DNA of 64,000 nt from Clostridiales bacterium (GCA_003150355.1 QAMJ01000017.1:36098-100097), one strand, 5' to 3'. Shown: positions 50,466 to 59,489, counted from the stretch's first letter. Notes: generated from the letters alone by a model not told the origin. Numbers and translations are program-made.

Positions 50466-51662
50466 TCACTTGCCTCCCTGTATCTGCTTGATTTCCAGAG
50501 ACTCAATAAAGGCTTGGAAGCGGGTGCGGAGCTGGCCGACCGCGCCGAGAGCGTATTCCTTCTCGATGGTGCAGGTGGGGATGCCGAGCTCGTTTGTGAA
50601 AATGTGGTGGGCGAGGACCTTTTCGTAGCTCCAGAACTCGCAGAACTTCATGTTCTCATAGATGATGCCGTTGGCATGGAACTCATCGACAAGGCGCTTG
50701 ACCTCACTGTGGCGCTGGTCTATCTTCTCGCCGTCCATGAAGCGGGCGCACTGGTTCCAGAACAGGTAGTGACGGCAGATGGCGTCATAGGCGCTCTCGC
50801 CGTCGCGGATCTCGATCTGCTCGCGGCCGGGGAAGGAGCCGAAGCAGTAACGGTCGGCAACGACCATCGCGCCGCAGCTCTCGACGAGCTTGGTGAAATC
50901 CGGGTCGTCTATCTCGGAGCCGACGAGCACGACCTTTGCGCGGAACGGGAACTTCTCTTCCGGTTCGCGGGTCTTGAGCTCTTCAAGCGTCTCCTCAAGG
51001 TAGGGCTTTATGAGATAATGCGGGCAGACCTGGCTGACAAGCTCGATGACGTGGAACTCATAGCCGGTGATGTTGGGGTTTTCCGCCTTGCGGAAATTGC
51101 CGATCTCGGTGATGATGCGGCTTATCTCGTTATGATCCTCGATGGCCTTGCGCATGGCCTCCTCGGAGGTATCGATGCCGTATTCATCGTGCAGCTTGTC
51201 GACGACCTTGAGCTTGAGCTGTGCCTTGTAATAGTCAAGGTTCGTCTTATCGCCCTTCATGGGCGGGTCGATCTGGGTGACGAAGAACCTGTCGTTCTTC
51301 ACGGGGTTAATGAGGAAGAAGTGCTCCTCCATACGCTCCATCGTGGCGCAGCACTCCGCGCCGAACAGGGCGTTGAGGTAGTTGTAGCCGCCTTCGATCG
51401 CGCGCTCAAGGATGGAGCGGGCGTAGGGGCAGGTGCGGTTGGTCATGTAGTAGCTGGCGACATCGGTGGATGTGCAGCGCGGCGCTCTCAGTCTGGACGA
51501 GAAGCAGCCGGGAAGGTTAAGCAGGACCTCGGGTATGTAGTAGCAATTGTAGCCCAGAGCATACTTGCCTTCGTTCACTGCCTGAGTGACAAGCTCATTT
51601 TGAGCATCCTGAAGCAGGTTCTCAAAATAAATAAGATGCTTAAGATCTTTCAAGCAATACAC
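50466..51662 (-). CDS. 2-hydroxyacyl-CoA dehydratase, second subunit (HadC/FldC-like)
   Basis: A 398-residue partner subunit. Cluster cysteines are likely in GYNCYYIPEVLLNLPGC near 39-53 and RAPRCTSTDVASYY near 59-72. FPFRAKVVLVGSEIDDP near 238, MKFCEFWSYEKVLAHH near 345 and GIPTCTIEKEYA near 370 follow the family C-terminal pattern. It is the first gene of the minus-strand unit; the upstream 350 bp must hold its promoter. Confidence 0.82.
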   Translation of the reverse strand: MYCLKDLKHLIYFENLLQDAQNELVTQAVNEGKYALGYNCYYIPEVLLNLPGCFSSRLRAPRCTSTDVASYYMTNRTCPYARSILERAIEGGYNYLNALFGAECCATMERMEEHFFLINPVKNDRFFVTQIDPPMKGDKTNLDYYKAQLKLKVVDKLHDEYGIDTSEEAMRKAIEDHNEISRIITEIGNFRKAENPNITGYEFHVIELVSQVCPHYLIKPYLEETLEELKTREPEEKFPFRAKVVLVGSEIDDPDFTKLVESCGAMVVADRYCFGSFPGREQIEIRDGESAYDAICRHYLFWNQCARFMDGEKIDQRHSEVKRLVDEFHANGIIYENMKFCEFWSYEKVLAHHIFTNELGIPTCTIEKEYALGAVGQLRTRFQAFIESLEIKQIQGGK

Positions 51663-52013
51663 CTCTTTTGAAATTTTTCCGTTTTCCGCAAGGCAAGCGT
51701 GCCGCAGCGCATCGCAGGCGCGCTCGCTTATGACAAAAGTTTAGCACATCGGAACTCGATAGTCAAGGAAATCACTGAAATCTCTTGGTATTTTCAACTT
51801 TTTTTCACCGTATCGCAAACGTGTTCTGACACGCAGGAGGCTTTTGTATAGCCTTGCCTAACATTATATCCGGAAGAAAATTTACCGACGATTCACATAT
51901 CGCTCTTGCACACGGCGCAGAAAAATGTTAATCTGTTCTCAGGGGAAACCGACCACGGTGCCGGTTTCCGGTTTACGAAAATCTAAACATAATTTACAGG
52001 GAGAGTGGTTATT
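51663..52013. other. Divergent intergenic region
   Basis: No gene is seen. It must contain the promoter of the dehydratase operon and that of the small P-loop gene. GGAAACCG (51944-51951) and CGGTTTCC (51962-51969) form a hairpin shortly before the latter's ribosome site (GGGAGAG). No clear operator is visible. Confidence 0.5.
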
Positions 52014-52427
52014 ATGGTCAAACTGATTATAGGCCTGAAGGGATCCGGCAAGACGAAAGCTCTGGTGGGTCTGGTATGCAAAGCGGTCGATGAGGATACC
52101 GGCGACGTTATCTGCATCGAGAAGGATCGCAAGCTCACTTATGACATTCCTTACAAGGCGCGTCTTATCGACGCCGGCAGCTACGATATCGGCAGCTATG
52201 AGTTCCTGAAGGGCTTCATTTCCGGTATACACGCAGGCAATTATGACATTACCCACTTCTTCATTGATAATTTCTTCAAGCTCGTGGATGATAAGTCCGA
52301 GGGCTCGCTCGTCGGCTTCATCCAGTGGCTGGCGGCATACTCCGATAAGGAGAACATCGAATTCGTCATCAGCATCTCGATGGATCCCGAGACTGCACCC
52401 GACGTGCTGAAGCAGTACATGATATAA
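52014..52427 (+). CDS. Small P-loop protein (137 residues)
   Basis: The protein begins MVKLIIGLKGSGKTKAL, a Walker A motif at residues 7-14, and has a Walker-B-like ITHFFIDNFF near 79-88. It therefore should bind a nucleotide, but it is only 137 residues and lacks other domains. The 52014 ATG is chosen for its spacing from GGGAGAG. Monocistronic, with its own terminator. Similar short ATPase-like proteins are common hypotheticals in clostridia. Function unknown. Confidence 0.7.
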   Translation: MVKLIIGLKGSGKTKALVGLVCKAVDEDTGDVICIEKDRKLTYDIPYKARLIDAGSYDIGSYEFLKGFISGIHAGNYDITHFFIDNFFKLVDDKSEGSLVGFIQWLAAYSDKENIEFVISISMDPETAPDVLKQYMI

Positions 52428-52432
52428 ATAAC

Positions 52433-52465
52433 AACAGGCTCGCCGCAAATCACGGCGAGCCTGTT
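52433..52465. terminator. Bidirectional terminator
   Basis: AACAGGCTCGCCG pairs with CGGCGAGCCTGTT around CAAATCA, between converging genes. Confidence 0.88.
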
Positions 52466-52468
52466 TGT

Positions 52469-52945
52469 TTATGCAAAGCGATACGCTAAGAATACGAGCG
52501 CGGCGATGACAATGATGACGATGACCGGGACGAGCGGGTTCATCTGATCCTGCGCCGCCCTGTGCGCGTCACCGTATTCCTCGGTGAGACTGTCCCGCCC
52601 CGAGACGGCGCACATGCAGGCACAGCACAGCTCCCGCGCGTCCTCGGCGGGAATGTCCGGAAGCGCCTGCGCGAGCCTTGCGGCGAGGGCGTCCATCGCG
52701 CGGCGCTGCTCATCGGCAGAGCTGCACCGGAGCCGGGTAAGCTCCGCGCCGCCGTCCAGCTCCGCGAACGTTTCAAACAGCCGGTATACCGCGCCGTCAC
52801 GGTCGGCGCGCCAATAGCGCAGCACCGCTGCCCTGAACACGAGGCGGGTCGTAAAGGTCGCGTCCGAGCCGTAGCCGGAGTTTTCATTCACCTGCCTGAG
52901 CGCTGCCTTGAGGCACTCAAGCTCTGTGCGCTCCTGCTCCGTCAT
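52469..52945 (-). CDS. Tail-anchored hypothetical protein (158 residues)
   Basis: A mostly helical, Ala/Leu/Arg-rich soluble part with a cysteine group (ELCCACMCAVSG near 105-116) and one C-terminal transmembrane helix (VIVIIVIAALVFLAYRF), so it is probably membrane-anchored at its C-terminus. Its ATG overlaps the stop of the S4 protein gene, showing translational coupling. No family recognised. Confidence 0.65.
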   Translation of the reverse strand: MTEQERTELECLKAALRQVNENSGYGSDATFTTRLVFRAAVLRYWRADRDGAVYRLFETFAELDGGAELTRLRCSSADEQRRAMDALAARLAQALPDIPAEDARELCCACMCAVSGRDSLTEEYGDAHRAAQDQMNPLVPVIVIIVIAALVFLAYRFA

Positions 52946-53187
52946 CACGGAAGCTCCTTGTACATTGCGGGCGCATCCGCCTTGGTCGCGTTCTCGGTCA
53001 CGGCGGTGACCTCGACCTTGAGAGTGCGCTGGCCGAAGGCGATCTCGATCACGTCGCCGACCTTGACCTGATAGCTGGCCTTGACCTGCCTGCCGTTTAC
53101 GCTGACGCGCTCGCCGTCGCAGGCGTCGTTGGCGACAGTGCGGCGCTTTATCAGCCGGGAAACTTTCAGATATTTATCGAGCCTCAT
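52945..53187 (-). CDS. rqcP: S4-domain RNA-binding protein RqcP (YabO)
   Basis: An 80-residue S4 domain, MRLDKYLKVSRLIKRRTVANDACD then VNGRQVKASYQVKVGD. This is RqcP, which works with RqcH in ribosome-associated quality control by moving the tRNA during Ala-tailing on stalled 50S subunits. Position next to hup is the standard Firmicutes arrangement. The start follows AAGGAG by 6 bases; an ATG one codon earlier is too close. Confidence 0.9.
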   Translation of the reverse strand: MRLDKYLKVSRLIKRRTVANDACDGERVSVNGRQVKASYQVKVGDVIEIAFGQRTLKVEVTAVTENATKADAPAMYKELP

Positions 53188-53238
53188 CATAAACTCCTTA
53201 TGAATGGATGACACCATCAGCTGATGGTATTTATAAAA

Positions 53239-53269
53239 CAGCCGCCTTTTCTGAACGGAAAGGCGGCTG
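53239..53269 (-). terminator. Hairpin terminator behind hup
   Basis: CAGCCGCCTTT (53239-53249) pairs with AAAGGCGGCTG (53259-53269). On the minus strand it is followed by TGTTTTATAA. Confidence 0.75.
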
Positions 53270-53286
53270 AAAATCAAAGCTTATTC

Positions 53287-53562
53287 TTACTTTGCGACGA
53301 CGTCCTTCAGAGCCTTACCGGCCTTGAAAACGGGAACGCGGCTTGCGGGGATCTGGATCTCTTCCTTGGTCTTGGGGTTGCGGCCGACGCGGGCGTTGCG
53401 CTCCTTGACCTCAAATGCGCCGAAGCCGACGAGCTGAACCTTGTCACCGCCGACGAGAGCTGCGGTAATGGCCTCGAATGCTGCATTAACGGCCTTTTCG
53501 CTGTCCTTCTTGGAAAGAGCGGTCTTCTCTGCGACGGCTGCTACGAGTTCTGCCTTATTCAT
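53287..53562 (-). CDS. hup: DNA-binding protein HU
   Basis: A 91-residue histone-like protein that bends DNA. MNKAELVAAVAEKTALSKKD is the N-terminal dimer helix; FGAFEVKERNARVGRNPKT includes the GRNP tip that intercalates in the minor groove; FKAGKALKDVV is the C-terminus. The start is set by AGGAGG about 8 bases upstream. It precedes rqcP. Confidence 0.96.
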   Translation of the reverse strand: MNKAELVAAVAEKTALSKKDSEKAVNAAFEAITAALVGGDKVQLVGFGAFEVKERNARVGRNPKTKEEIQIPASRVPVFKAGKALKDVVAK

Positions 53563-53740
53563 TATATATTTCCTCCTAATTGATTCTACGGCTTGCTGCC
53601 TGTTTATTGGAGTGTTCCCCAAAAGGCGGTGGAATACTCATTGCCGTACTGCCCGCTGAACGGACAGCAGTCAAACTCTACCACACTTTTCCCTGTTAAT
53701 CAAGAGAAAATTGCAATATAATCAGAGTTTCACATAAAAA

Positions 53741-55381
53741 TTAACGGATGTGCAAGAAATTCGCGATTTTTTCCCCGCCGGGGATGAGTTTCATGTCCTC
53801 TTTGGTGATGGAGCGGAGCGCGATAGTCGACACGAGATACACTATCACCGCGACGGCGATGGCCACAAGCATGCACAGCGCGATGCGCGACCACGAGGCT
53901 GCACCGATAAAGCGCGAGCACAGGCCGTATATCGCCCAGGCTGCCGCGCCCATGAGGACGCTTGCGGCGAGGGGACGGGCAAAGATGCCGAAGAGCTTCG
54001 GGCGGTGATTGAGAGCGACACATATAAAGATGTAGTTCATCAGCGCCATGACGATGTAGCTGACGAGAGTACCGACCGGCGCGCCGTATATGTTGATGGA
54101 GCGCTGCGCGACGAGGAACCAGTTGACAATGATCTTCACAAGCCCGCCGCTTATCATTGTGACCATCGTGAGCTTTTCGTGCCCGGAGGCCTGGAGAATG
54201 GCGTTTTCCATCAGCACTGTGCAGACGAAGAACGAAGCCGCGCCCATTATTGCCAGCAGTCCCGGACCCGCGGCGTTGCTGTTGGGGTAGAGGACGTTCA
54301 TTATCGGGTAGGCAAGGACAGTGAGCCCCACACCCATCGGCAGGCTGATGACGGCGGAGATGCGCATCGCGTCCGCCGAGGTCCTGCGTGCAGCGGCGTT
54401 TGCGCCCTTGGCGATAGCGCCGGATATCTCCGGGACGATCGCTATCGTGAGCGGCGTTATGAAAGCCGCAGGGAGATTGAAGAGCGTCTGCGCCTTGCCG
54501 TATACGCCGTAGAGTACCTTCGCCTGATAATAGGAGAAGCCCGCGGCGGACTGGAGACGGTTCATGCAGAGCTTGGAGTCGACGGAGTTGAGGATGGCCA
54601 TGATGCATGCGCCGAATGCGATGGGGATGCCGATGGAGAGAATATCCTTGACGATCTTCCACGCGGGGGCGACGACCCCATCATCGTCAGGCGTGTCGTT
54701 CGGGTCGTGGATACCGGCAGTGTAGGGGGCGGAGAGCTCGGAGTAATGGCGGCGCTTGTATATTATCATATACAGCAGGGAAATGACCGAGCCGATGGAG
54801 ACGCCGAGTATCGCGCCGGCGGAGCCCACGGGCTTGCCGAAGCCGGCCTTGAGCAGGCACGAGGCGAGGATAAGCCCGGAGATGACCTTGAAGAGCACCT
54901 CGAGCACTTCATCCACCGTCGTGGGGATCATGTTGCCGTTGCCCTGACAGTAGCCGCGGTAGGCGGAGACAAGGCACACCAGCAGTATTGACGGCGCCAT
55001 GGCCTTTATGCTCAGCGCGGCGTCGGGGTTCTCAAGGTACTTCGCGGCGAGCCATTCCGGGAACAGGAACAGGATCAGCGCGAAGATGACGCCTATCACC
55101 GCAAAGGTCGCGAGTGCGACGCGGAAAGTCTTTTCCTCCTGCTTTGCGCGGCCGTTCGCGTCGGCCTCGGCGATGAGGCGCGAGAGTGCAACGGGAAGAC
55201 CCGCTGTTGCCAGAGTGAAGAAGATGAAATAGATACTGTAGGCGCTGGTGAACATGGAATAGCCTTCATCGCCCAGTATGTTGCCGAGAGGTATTTTATA
55301 GATGAAGCCCAGCAGCTTCATTATGATAACGCCGACGGTGAGTATCGCGGCGCCGTGTATGAAATTCTGCTTCTTTGCCAT
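53741..55381 (-). CDS. SpoVB/MurJ-like polysaccharide flippase (MOP superfamily)
   Basis: A 546-residue membrane protein with about 14 transmembrane helices. The opening NFIHGAAILTVGVIIMKLLGFIYKIPLGN is typical of SpoVB/YtgP proteins that flip lipid-linked cell-wall or cortex precursors; LYGVYGKAQTLFNLP near 300 and the C-terminal helix bundle agree. ATG 55381 is used because AGGAGGG lies just upstream. Location upstream of hup/rqcP matches the spoVB neighbourhood of Firmicutes, although no further sporulation gene is present. Confidence 0.85.
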   Translation of the reverse strand: MAKKQNFIHGAAILTVGVIIMKLLGFIYKIPLGNILGDEGYSMFTSAYSIYFIFFTLATAGLPVALSRLIAEADANGRAKQEEKTFRVALATFAVIGVIFALILFLFPEWLAAKYLENPDAALSIKAMAPSILLVCLVSAYRGYCQGNGNMIPTTVDEVLEVLFKVISGLILASCLLKAGFGKPVGSAGAILGVSIGSVISLLYMIIYKRRHYSELSAPYTAGIHDPNDTPDDDGVVAPAWKIVKDILSIGIPIAFGACIMAILNSVDSKLCMNRLQSAAGFSYYQAKVLYGVYGKAQTLFNLPAAFITPLTIAIVPEISGAIAKGANAAARRTSADAMRISAVISLPMGVGLTVLAYPIMNVLYPNSNAAGPGLLAIMGAASFFVCTVLMENAILQASGHEKLTMVTMISGGLVKIIVNWFLVAQRSINIYGAPVGTLVSYIVMALMNYIFICVALNHRPKLFGIFARPLAASVLMGAAAWAIYGLCSRFIGAASWSRIALCMLVAIAVAVIVYLVSTIALRSITKEDMKLIPGGEKIANFLHIR

Positions 55382-55494
55382 GCGGTGCCCTCCTGAAAGC
55401 AGAGATACTATAAATTTGAAAATACGTTCCAAATATACACGCATAATAACAAAAAATCAAGGGCAATACCGCGCATGGTACTGCCCTTATGATC

Positions 55495-56868
55495 TTAGTG
55501 CTTCGACAGGATGTGGCGCGCCACGTGTACGCCGCTTGCGGAGGCGTGGGACAGGGAGTGCGTGACACCGGAGCAGTCGCCGATGACATACAGACCGGGG
55601 CACTTGGTCTGGAGATCGTCGTCGATCTCGACTTCCATATTATAGAACTTGACCTCAACGCCGTAGAGCAGAGTGTCGTCATTGGCGGTGCCGGGGGCAA
55701 TCTTGTCAAGGGCGTAGATCATCTCGATGATGCCGTCGAGTATACGCTTGGGGATGACAAGGCTCAGGTCGCCGGGAGTGGCAGCGAGGGTCGGCGTGAC
55801 GAAGTTTTCCTGGATCCTGCGCTCGGTGCTGCGGCGGCCGCGGACAAGGTCACCGAAGCGCTGCACCATGACGCCGCCGCCGAGCATGTTCGACAGGCGC
55901 GCGATGCTCTCGCCGTAGCCATTGGAGTCCTTGAACGGCTCGGAGAAGTGCTTGGAGACGAGCAGGGCGAAGTTCGTGTTCTCGGTGTGCTTTGCGGGAT
56001 CCTCATAGCTGTGGCCGTTGACGGTGACGATGCCGTTGGTGTTCTCGTTGACGACGACGCCGTGCGGGTTCATGCAGAAAGTGCGCACCAGATCCTCGAA
56101 CTTCTCCGTACGGTAGACTATCTTGCTCTCATAGAGCTCATCGGTGAGGTGGGAGAATATCTCCGCGGGCAGTTCGACGCGCACGCCGATGTCGACGCGG
56201 TTGGACTTGGTCGGGATATCCAGCGAGGAGCAGACGGATTCCATCCACTTGCTGCCGCTGCGGCCGACGGAGATGATGCAGTCGGTGCAGGTGTAGCTCT
56301 CATTGCCGAGCCGGACCTCGTAGCCGCCCTCGACCTTGGCAACGCCCGTGACGGCGGACTCAAAGTGGAAGTCCACGCAATCCTTGAGCTCGTTGTATAT
56401 GTTCTCCAGCACGACGTAGTTTATGTCGGTGCCGAGGTGGCGCACCTGCGCGTCAAGCAGATGCAGGCCGTTTTCAAGGCACATGCGCTTGATGCCGGTG
56501 TTCGCGGTGGAGTAGAGCTTCGTGCCCTCGCCGCCGTGGGTGCGGTTTATTTCATCGACGTACATCATGAGGTCGATCGCTTCCTGCTTGCCGACATGCT
56601 CATAGAGCGTGCCGCCGAACTGGTTGGTGATGTTGTACTTACCGTCGGAGAAAGCGCCCGCGCCGCCGAAGCCGCTCATTATATTGCAGATATTGCACTT
56701 GACGCAGGACTTGATCTTTTTGCCGTCGATGGGGCATCTGCGCTTATCCAGCGGACGGCCAAGCTCGAACACCGCGACCTTGAGACCGCGGTTTGCCTTG
56801 ACCAGCTCATAGGCGGAGAAGATACCGCCGGGGCCCGCACCGATAACTATTACGTCGTAATCTGCCAT
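55495..56868 (-). CDS. FAD-dependent oxidoreductase (flavoprotein)
   Basis: A 457-residue flavoprotein with the dinucleotide motif VIVIGAGPGGIFSAYEL at residues 5-21. A cysteine cluster KSCVKCNICNIMSGFGGAGAF lies near 53-73 and VIGDCSGVTHSLSHA near 430 closes the FAD site. It resembles the uncharacterised NAD(P)/FAD-dependent family with a distinctive C-terminal domain found widely in anaerobes. The Cys-x2-Cys-x2-Cys group may bind metal or serve in redox. Monocistronic, 370 bp downstream of the zinc-ribbon gene on the minus strand. Confidence 0.85.
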   Translation of the reverse strand: MADYDVIVIGAGPGGIFSAYELVKANRGLKVAVFELGRPLDKRRCPIDGKKIKSCVKCNICNIMSGFGGAGAFSDGKYNITNQFGGTLYEHVGKQEAIDLMMYVDEINRTHGGEGTKLYSTANTGIKRMCLENGLHLLDAQVRHLGTDINYVVLENIYNELKDCVDFHFESAVTGVAKVEGGYEVRLGNESYTCTDCIISVGRSGSKWMESVCSSLDIPTKSNRVDIGVRVELPAEIFSHLTDELYESKIVYRTEKFEDLVRTFCMNPHGVVVNENTNGIVTVNGHSYEDPAKHTENTNFALLVSKHFSEPFKDSNGYGESIARLSNMLGGGVMVQRFGDLVRGRRSTERRIQENFVTPTLAATPGDLSLVIPKRILDGIIEMIYALDKIAPGTANDDTLLYGVEVKFYNMEVEIDDDLQTKCPGLYVIGDCSGVTHSLSHASASGVHVARHILSKH

Positions 56869-57237
56869 TTTGAATCAATTCCTCTTTCTTTCGCAAAAAA
56901 ATATACTGCCTGTCGTGTGCCCGGTTCCCGGTGGGAACAGCAGCCGACAGAGCAGCGTCAATGTATCCTCGATTAGACTAACACACTTGACACCCGAAGT
57001 CAAGTGAATGAACTGTAAACATATCTTTTTGCCAAAGAACCTCTTAGATGTTCTTTGGCAAAAAGGGGCTGCACTCCGTTCTGCGCCTCATTGTCCGCTT
57101 TAAGCGGACAATTCGACACTCACTTCGTGAGAAGTATTTTCTCCGACGTACACGCCGCCGGAGAAAATGTATTTGACTGATTTTTTGCCTGCGGGCAAAA
57201 AACTCTGCGAGGCTTTTTCCAATCTGTAATTGCGTGT
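56869..57237. repeat. Hairpin-rich intergenic region with five inverted repeats
   Basis: No gene is seen. Within 180 bases there are: CTTTTTGCCAAAGAAC/GTTCTTTGGCAAAAAG (57025-57065, 16-bp perfect stem), TTGTCCGCTT/AAGCGGACAA (57091-57111), CTCAC/GTGAG (57119-57131), ATTTTCTCCG/CGGAGAAAAT (57136-57168) and TTTTTTGCC/GGCAAAAAA (57181-57202). One can terminate the upstream zinc-ribbon gene. The density suggests a structured RNA or a repeat-derived element. Confidence 0.65.
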
Positions 57238-59106
57238 CTATTGCACGGCTTCCGCGGTGACTTCAGGCTCGGCGGTCTCCGCCGCATCGTCCGCGCTGTC
57301 CGCTTCTTCGCTCTGCGCGGCGGCCTCTGCAGCGAGCTTTGCCTCCTCTTCCGCGGCCTTCTTCGCTTCCTCGGCGGCCTTCGCGTCGGGCGCGTAGACA
57401 TAGCCGTAGACGAAATCTGTCACAACGGCTTTGCTGACATTGCCGTTTTCTATGACGGTCTTTTTCGTGAGACGGCCATCGCCGTCATATTCGTATTTGA
57501 TGTTGCCGACCAGCGTGCTGTTTGCGTCGTACTTGTCCTGCTGGTACAGCAGCTCTCCCTTGTAGGTGTTCACAAAGTCGTAAGCCGTGCCGTCGGCCTC
57601 GATGTATCTGTCCATGCTGCCGTGCCGGTCGTACTCCTCGATCCAGAGCGTGTCTTCACTGCCCTCGGCAAGAGCGGTGCAGGAGGACATAGTCCCGTCA
57701 TCATAGTATTCGTACACATAGTCATATTGGAACACGCCGCCCTGACCGAGCAGGTTCCCATGATCGTCATAGACGGAGGAGACCTGATCGCGCGTGAGGG
57801 TGTAGCTGCCGTCGGGCGCGTATTCGTACTCATAGGTCTGGTCATCCATCGAGGGGTACTCGGAGTACAGCCGCGTCTCGGACAGCAGAACACCGTCGCT
57901 TGTATAGGCATAGGTCGTTGTCAGGGGGCCGGAGCAGCTCTCGTCATAGCTCGTCGTCATGCTGACCCTGCGCTGGACGAAGCCGTCGGCCTTTTCCGCG
58001 CTGTCGCAGTAATCGCCGAGCTCGGTATAGAGCGCCTGCGCTTCGTCAAAGCTGCCATCCTCAAGAAGCTTGCCAGCTTTTTGATACAGCGCTTCGAGCG
58101 CCTTCTCGGCGGCGTCTTCATAATCACCGAGGGCGATAAACGCATCGTGCGCTTCGTCAAAGCTGCCGTCTTCAAGGAGCTTGCAGGCCTTAGTGTAGGC
58201 GGTGTTCTCCTGCCCCTTGCCTGCGGCTTCCTCGGCCTTTACGGCGCTGTCCTTATAATTGCCGAGCTTTGTGAAAGCGACGTCGGCTTCGTTGTAGCGC
58301 CCGGCGTCGAGCAGGGCGAGAGCATCGTCATAGGCGCGGGCGTTTCTTGATGATACCACGGAGAAAACTATTGCCGCCGCTGCGATGAGCGCGATGGGCA
58401 CGGCAATAAGAGCGATCTTCTTAGCCTTTTTCGCGTGCGCGTCACGCACGGCGTCGACGGCGGAGGCGTGCTCCTCTTCGCGGCGGAGACGCTCAGTCTT
58501 TTCCTCGCGGAGCCGGTCAACATCGAGCTTGGCAATGAGCGTATCCAGCTCCTGAGAGCATACATGGCAGCGCTCGCCGTCGCGGTTTATCTCGCCGCAG
58601 GCGCACAGCCACAGGTCCTTCTGGCGCATGGGCACAAAGGCGCTCTTCGGCGTGGTGTCTATCCGGTACTGCTTTGCAAGCTCCTTGTCCCAGAGCTTCG
58701 TGTCGAGCCCTGCCTGCTCCTGCAGCGGCTCCCAGCGCTGAGAGTCGGAGACGTAGCTGCCGCCGTCGGCATAGTAGACCGCGAGCACCGCCGCGGAGTA
58801 GGAGCGCACCGAACGGTCGGGGAGGTAGACGGCCTCCTTCGAGCCCCAGTATTCATCGCGCCCTATCTCAAGGTCGAGGTACTGGTGCTCTTCCCGGCAG
58901 ACGACGGCCTTAGCCATGTCGTACCCGGTGATGAGCACCTTTATTGCGCGGATGGGACGGCTGCATATGGAGCGGTACTTGAGCTGCGCCAGCACCTTCC
59001 CGGTCTGGTTATCCTTGAGCAGCGCCCCCGCTGCGATGACGAGCGGCGCACCCTCCGTATAGAGATTTTCCGGCAGGGTATAAAGCCTTGTGTATCTTTC
59101 CGCCAT
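57238..59106 (-). CDS. Zinc-ribbon membrane protein with TPR-like and YD-type repeats
   Basis: A 622-residue protein of unusual layout. Residues 1-165 have no known fold. CACGEINRDGERCHVC near 170-185 is a zinc ribbon, followed by a charged coil and one transmembrane helix at about 228-250. Three ~40-residue repeats follow (ALLDAGRYNEADVAFTKLGNYKDS, LLEDGSFDEAHDAFIALGDYEDA, LLEDGSFDEAQALYTELGDYCDS), then a Tyr/Asp-rich region like YD/RHS repeats (YEYEYAPDGSYTLT, YEYYDDGTMSS) and an acidic Ala/Glu tail. Probably a cytoplasmic sensor domain tied to an outside repeat domain. Function unknown. Confidence 0.75.
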   Translation of the reverse strand: MAERYTRLYTLPENLYTEGAPLVIAAGALLKDNQTGKVLAQLKYRSICSRPIRAIKVLITGYDMAKAVVCREEHQYLDLEIGRDEYWGSKEAVYLPDRSVRSYSAAVLAVYYADGGSYVSDSQRWEPLQEQAGLDTKLWDKELAKQYRIDTTPKSAFVPMRQKDLWLCACGEINRDGERCHVCSQELDTLIAKLDVDRLREEKTERLRREEEHASAVDAVRDAHAKKAKKIALIAVPIALIAAAAIVFSVVSSRNARAYDDALALLDAGRYNEADVAFTKLGNYKDSAVKAEEAAGKGQENTAYTKACKLLEDGSFDEAHDAFIALGDYEDAAEKALEALYQKAGKLLEDGSFDEAQALYTELGDYCDSAEKADGFVQRRVSMTTSYDESCSGPLTTTYAYTSDGVLLSETRLYSEYPSMDDQTYEYEYAPDGSYTLTRDQVSSVYDDHGNLLGQGGVFQYDYVYEYYDDGTMSSCTALAEGSEDTLWIEEYDRHGSMDRYIEADGTAYDFVNTYKGELLYQQDKYDANSTLVGNIKYEYDGDGRLTKKTVIENGNVSKAVVTDFVYGYVYAPDAKAAEEAKKAAEEEAKLAAEAAAQSEEADSADDAAETAEPEVTAEAVQ

Positions 59107-59118
59107 GGCTGTCCCTCC

Positions 59119-59361
59119 TTAAAGATCGGGCAGCTCGTCATTGCTGACGACGCTCTGCCCCACGCTTCTGTCGGGCATGGCGGCTATCAGCAGGTAGCCG
59201 ACAAAGCCGAGAAGGAACGATATCCAGAAATACTTGCGCTCATGGTAGCCCTTGTCCTCGGCGATCCTGAAGAACTCACCGGCGACGAACCAGGAGATCA
59301 CGAGCGCCGCGACGACGGCAAGGATGATAATTATCGGGAGAAGCAGCCCGACAGAGTTCAT
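59119..59361 (-). CDS. Small two-helix membrane protein
   Basis: An 80-residue protein with hydrophobic segments at about 4-24 and 43-62 and a polar loop (GEFFRIAEDKGYHERKYFW). It lies 12 bp upstream of the zinc-ribbon gene in the same direction and is probably co-expressed. ATG 59361 is chosen because upstream extension is not protein-like. No family assigned beyond resemblance to short clostridial membrane hypotheticals. Confidence 0.65.
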   Translation of the reverse strand: MNSVGLLLPIIIILAVVAALVISWFVAGEFFRIAEDKGYHERKYFWISFLLGFVGYLLIAAMPDRSVGQSVVSNDELPDL

Positions 59362-59489
59362 GGTCACACCCACTTTCGAAAGGGTTACATAACGTGTTAA
59401 TATTATACCAGCAGCGGGGCAAGAAATCAATAATGACTTGTGAACATTGCTGGAAAAAGCGCTTTTCGCGGTGGTTGGTGTGGTAAAAA

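Noticed and set aside
48687..51671. A 994-codon open frame on the plus strand opposite the 2-hydroxyacyl-CoA dehydratase genes
   Set aside because: It is a mirror of codon bias in a GC-rich region: low-complexity composition, no domain, no ribosome site, while both minus-strand frames are clear enzymes.
57025..57202. Possible CRISPR array
   Set aside because: The stems differ from each other; there are no identical direct repeats or spacers and no cas genes anywhere in the window.
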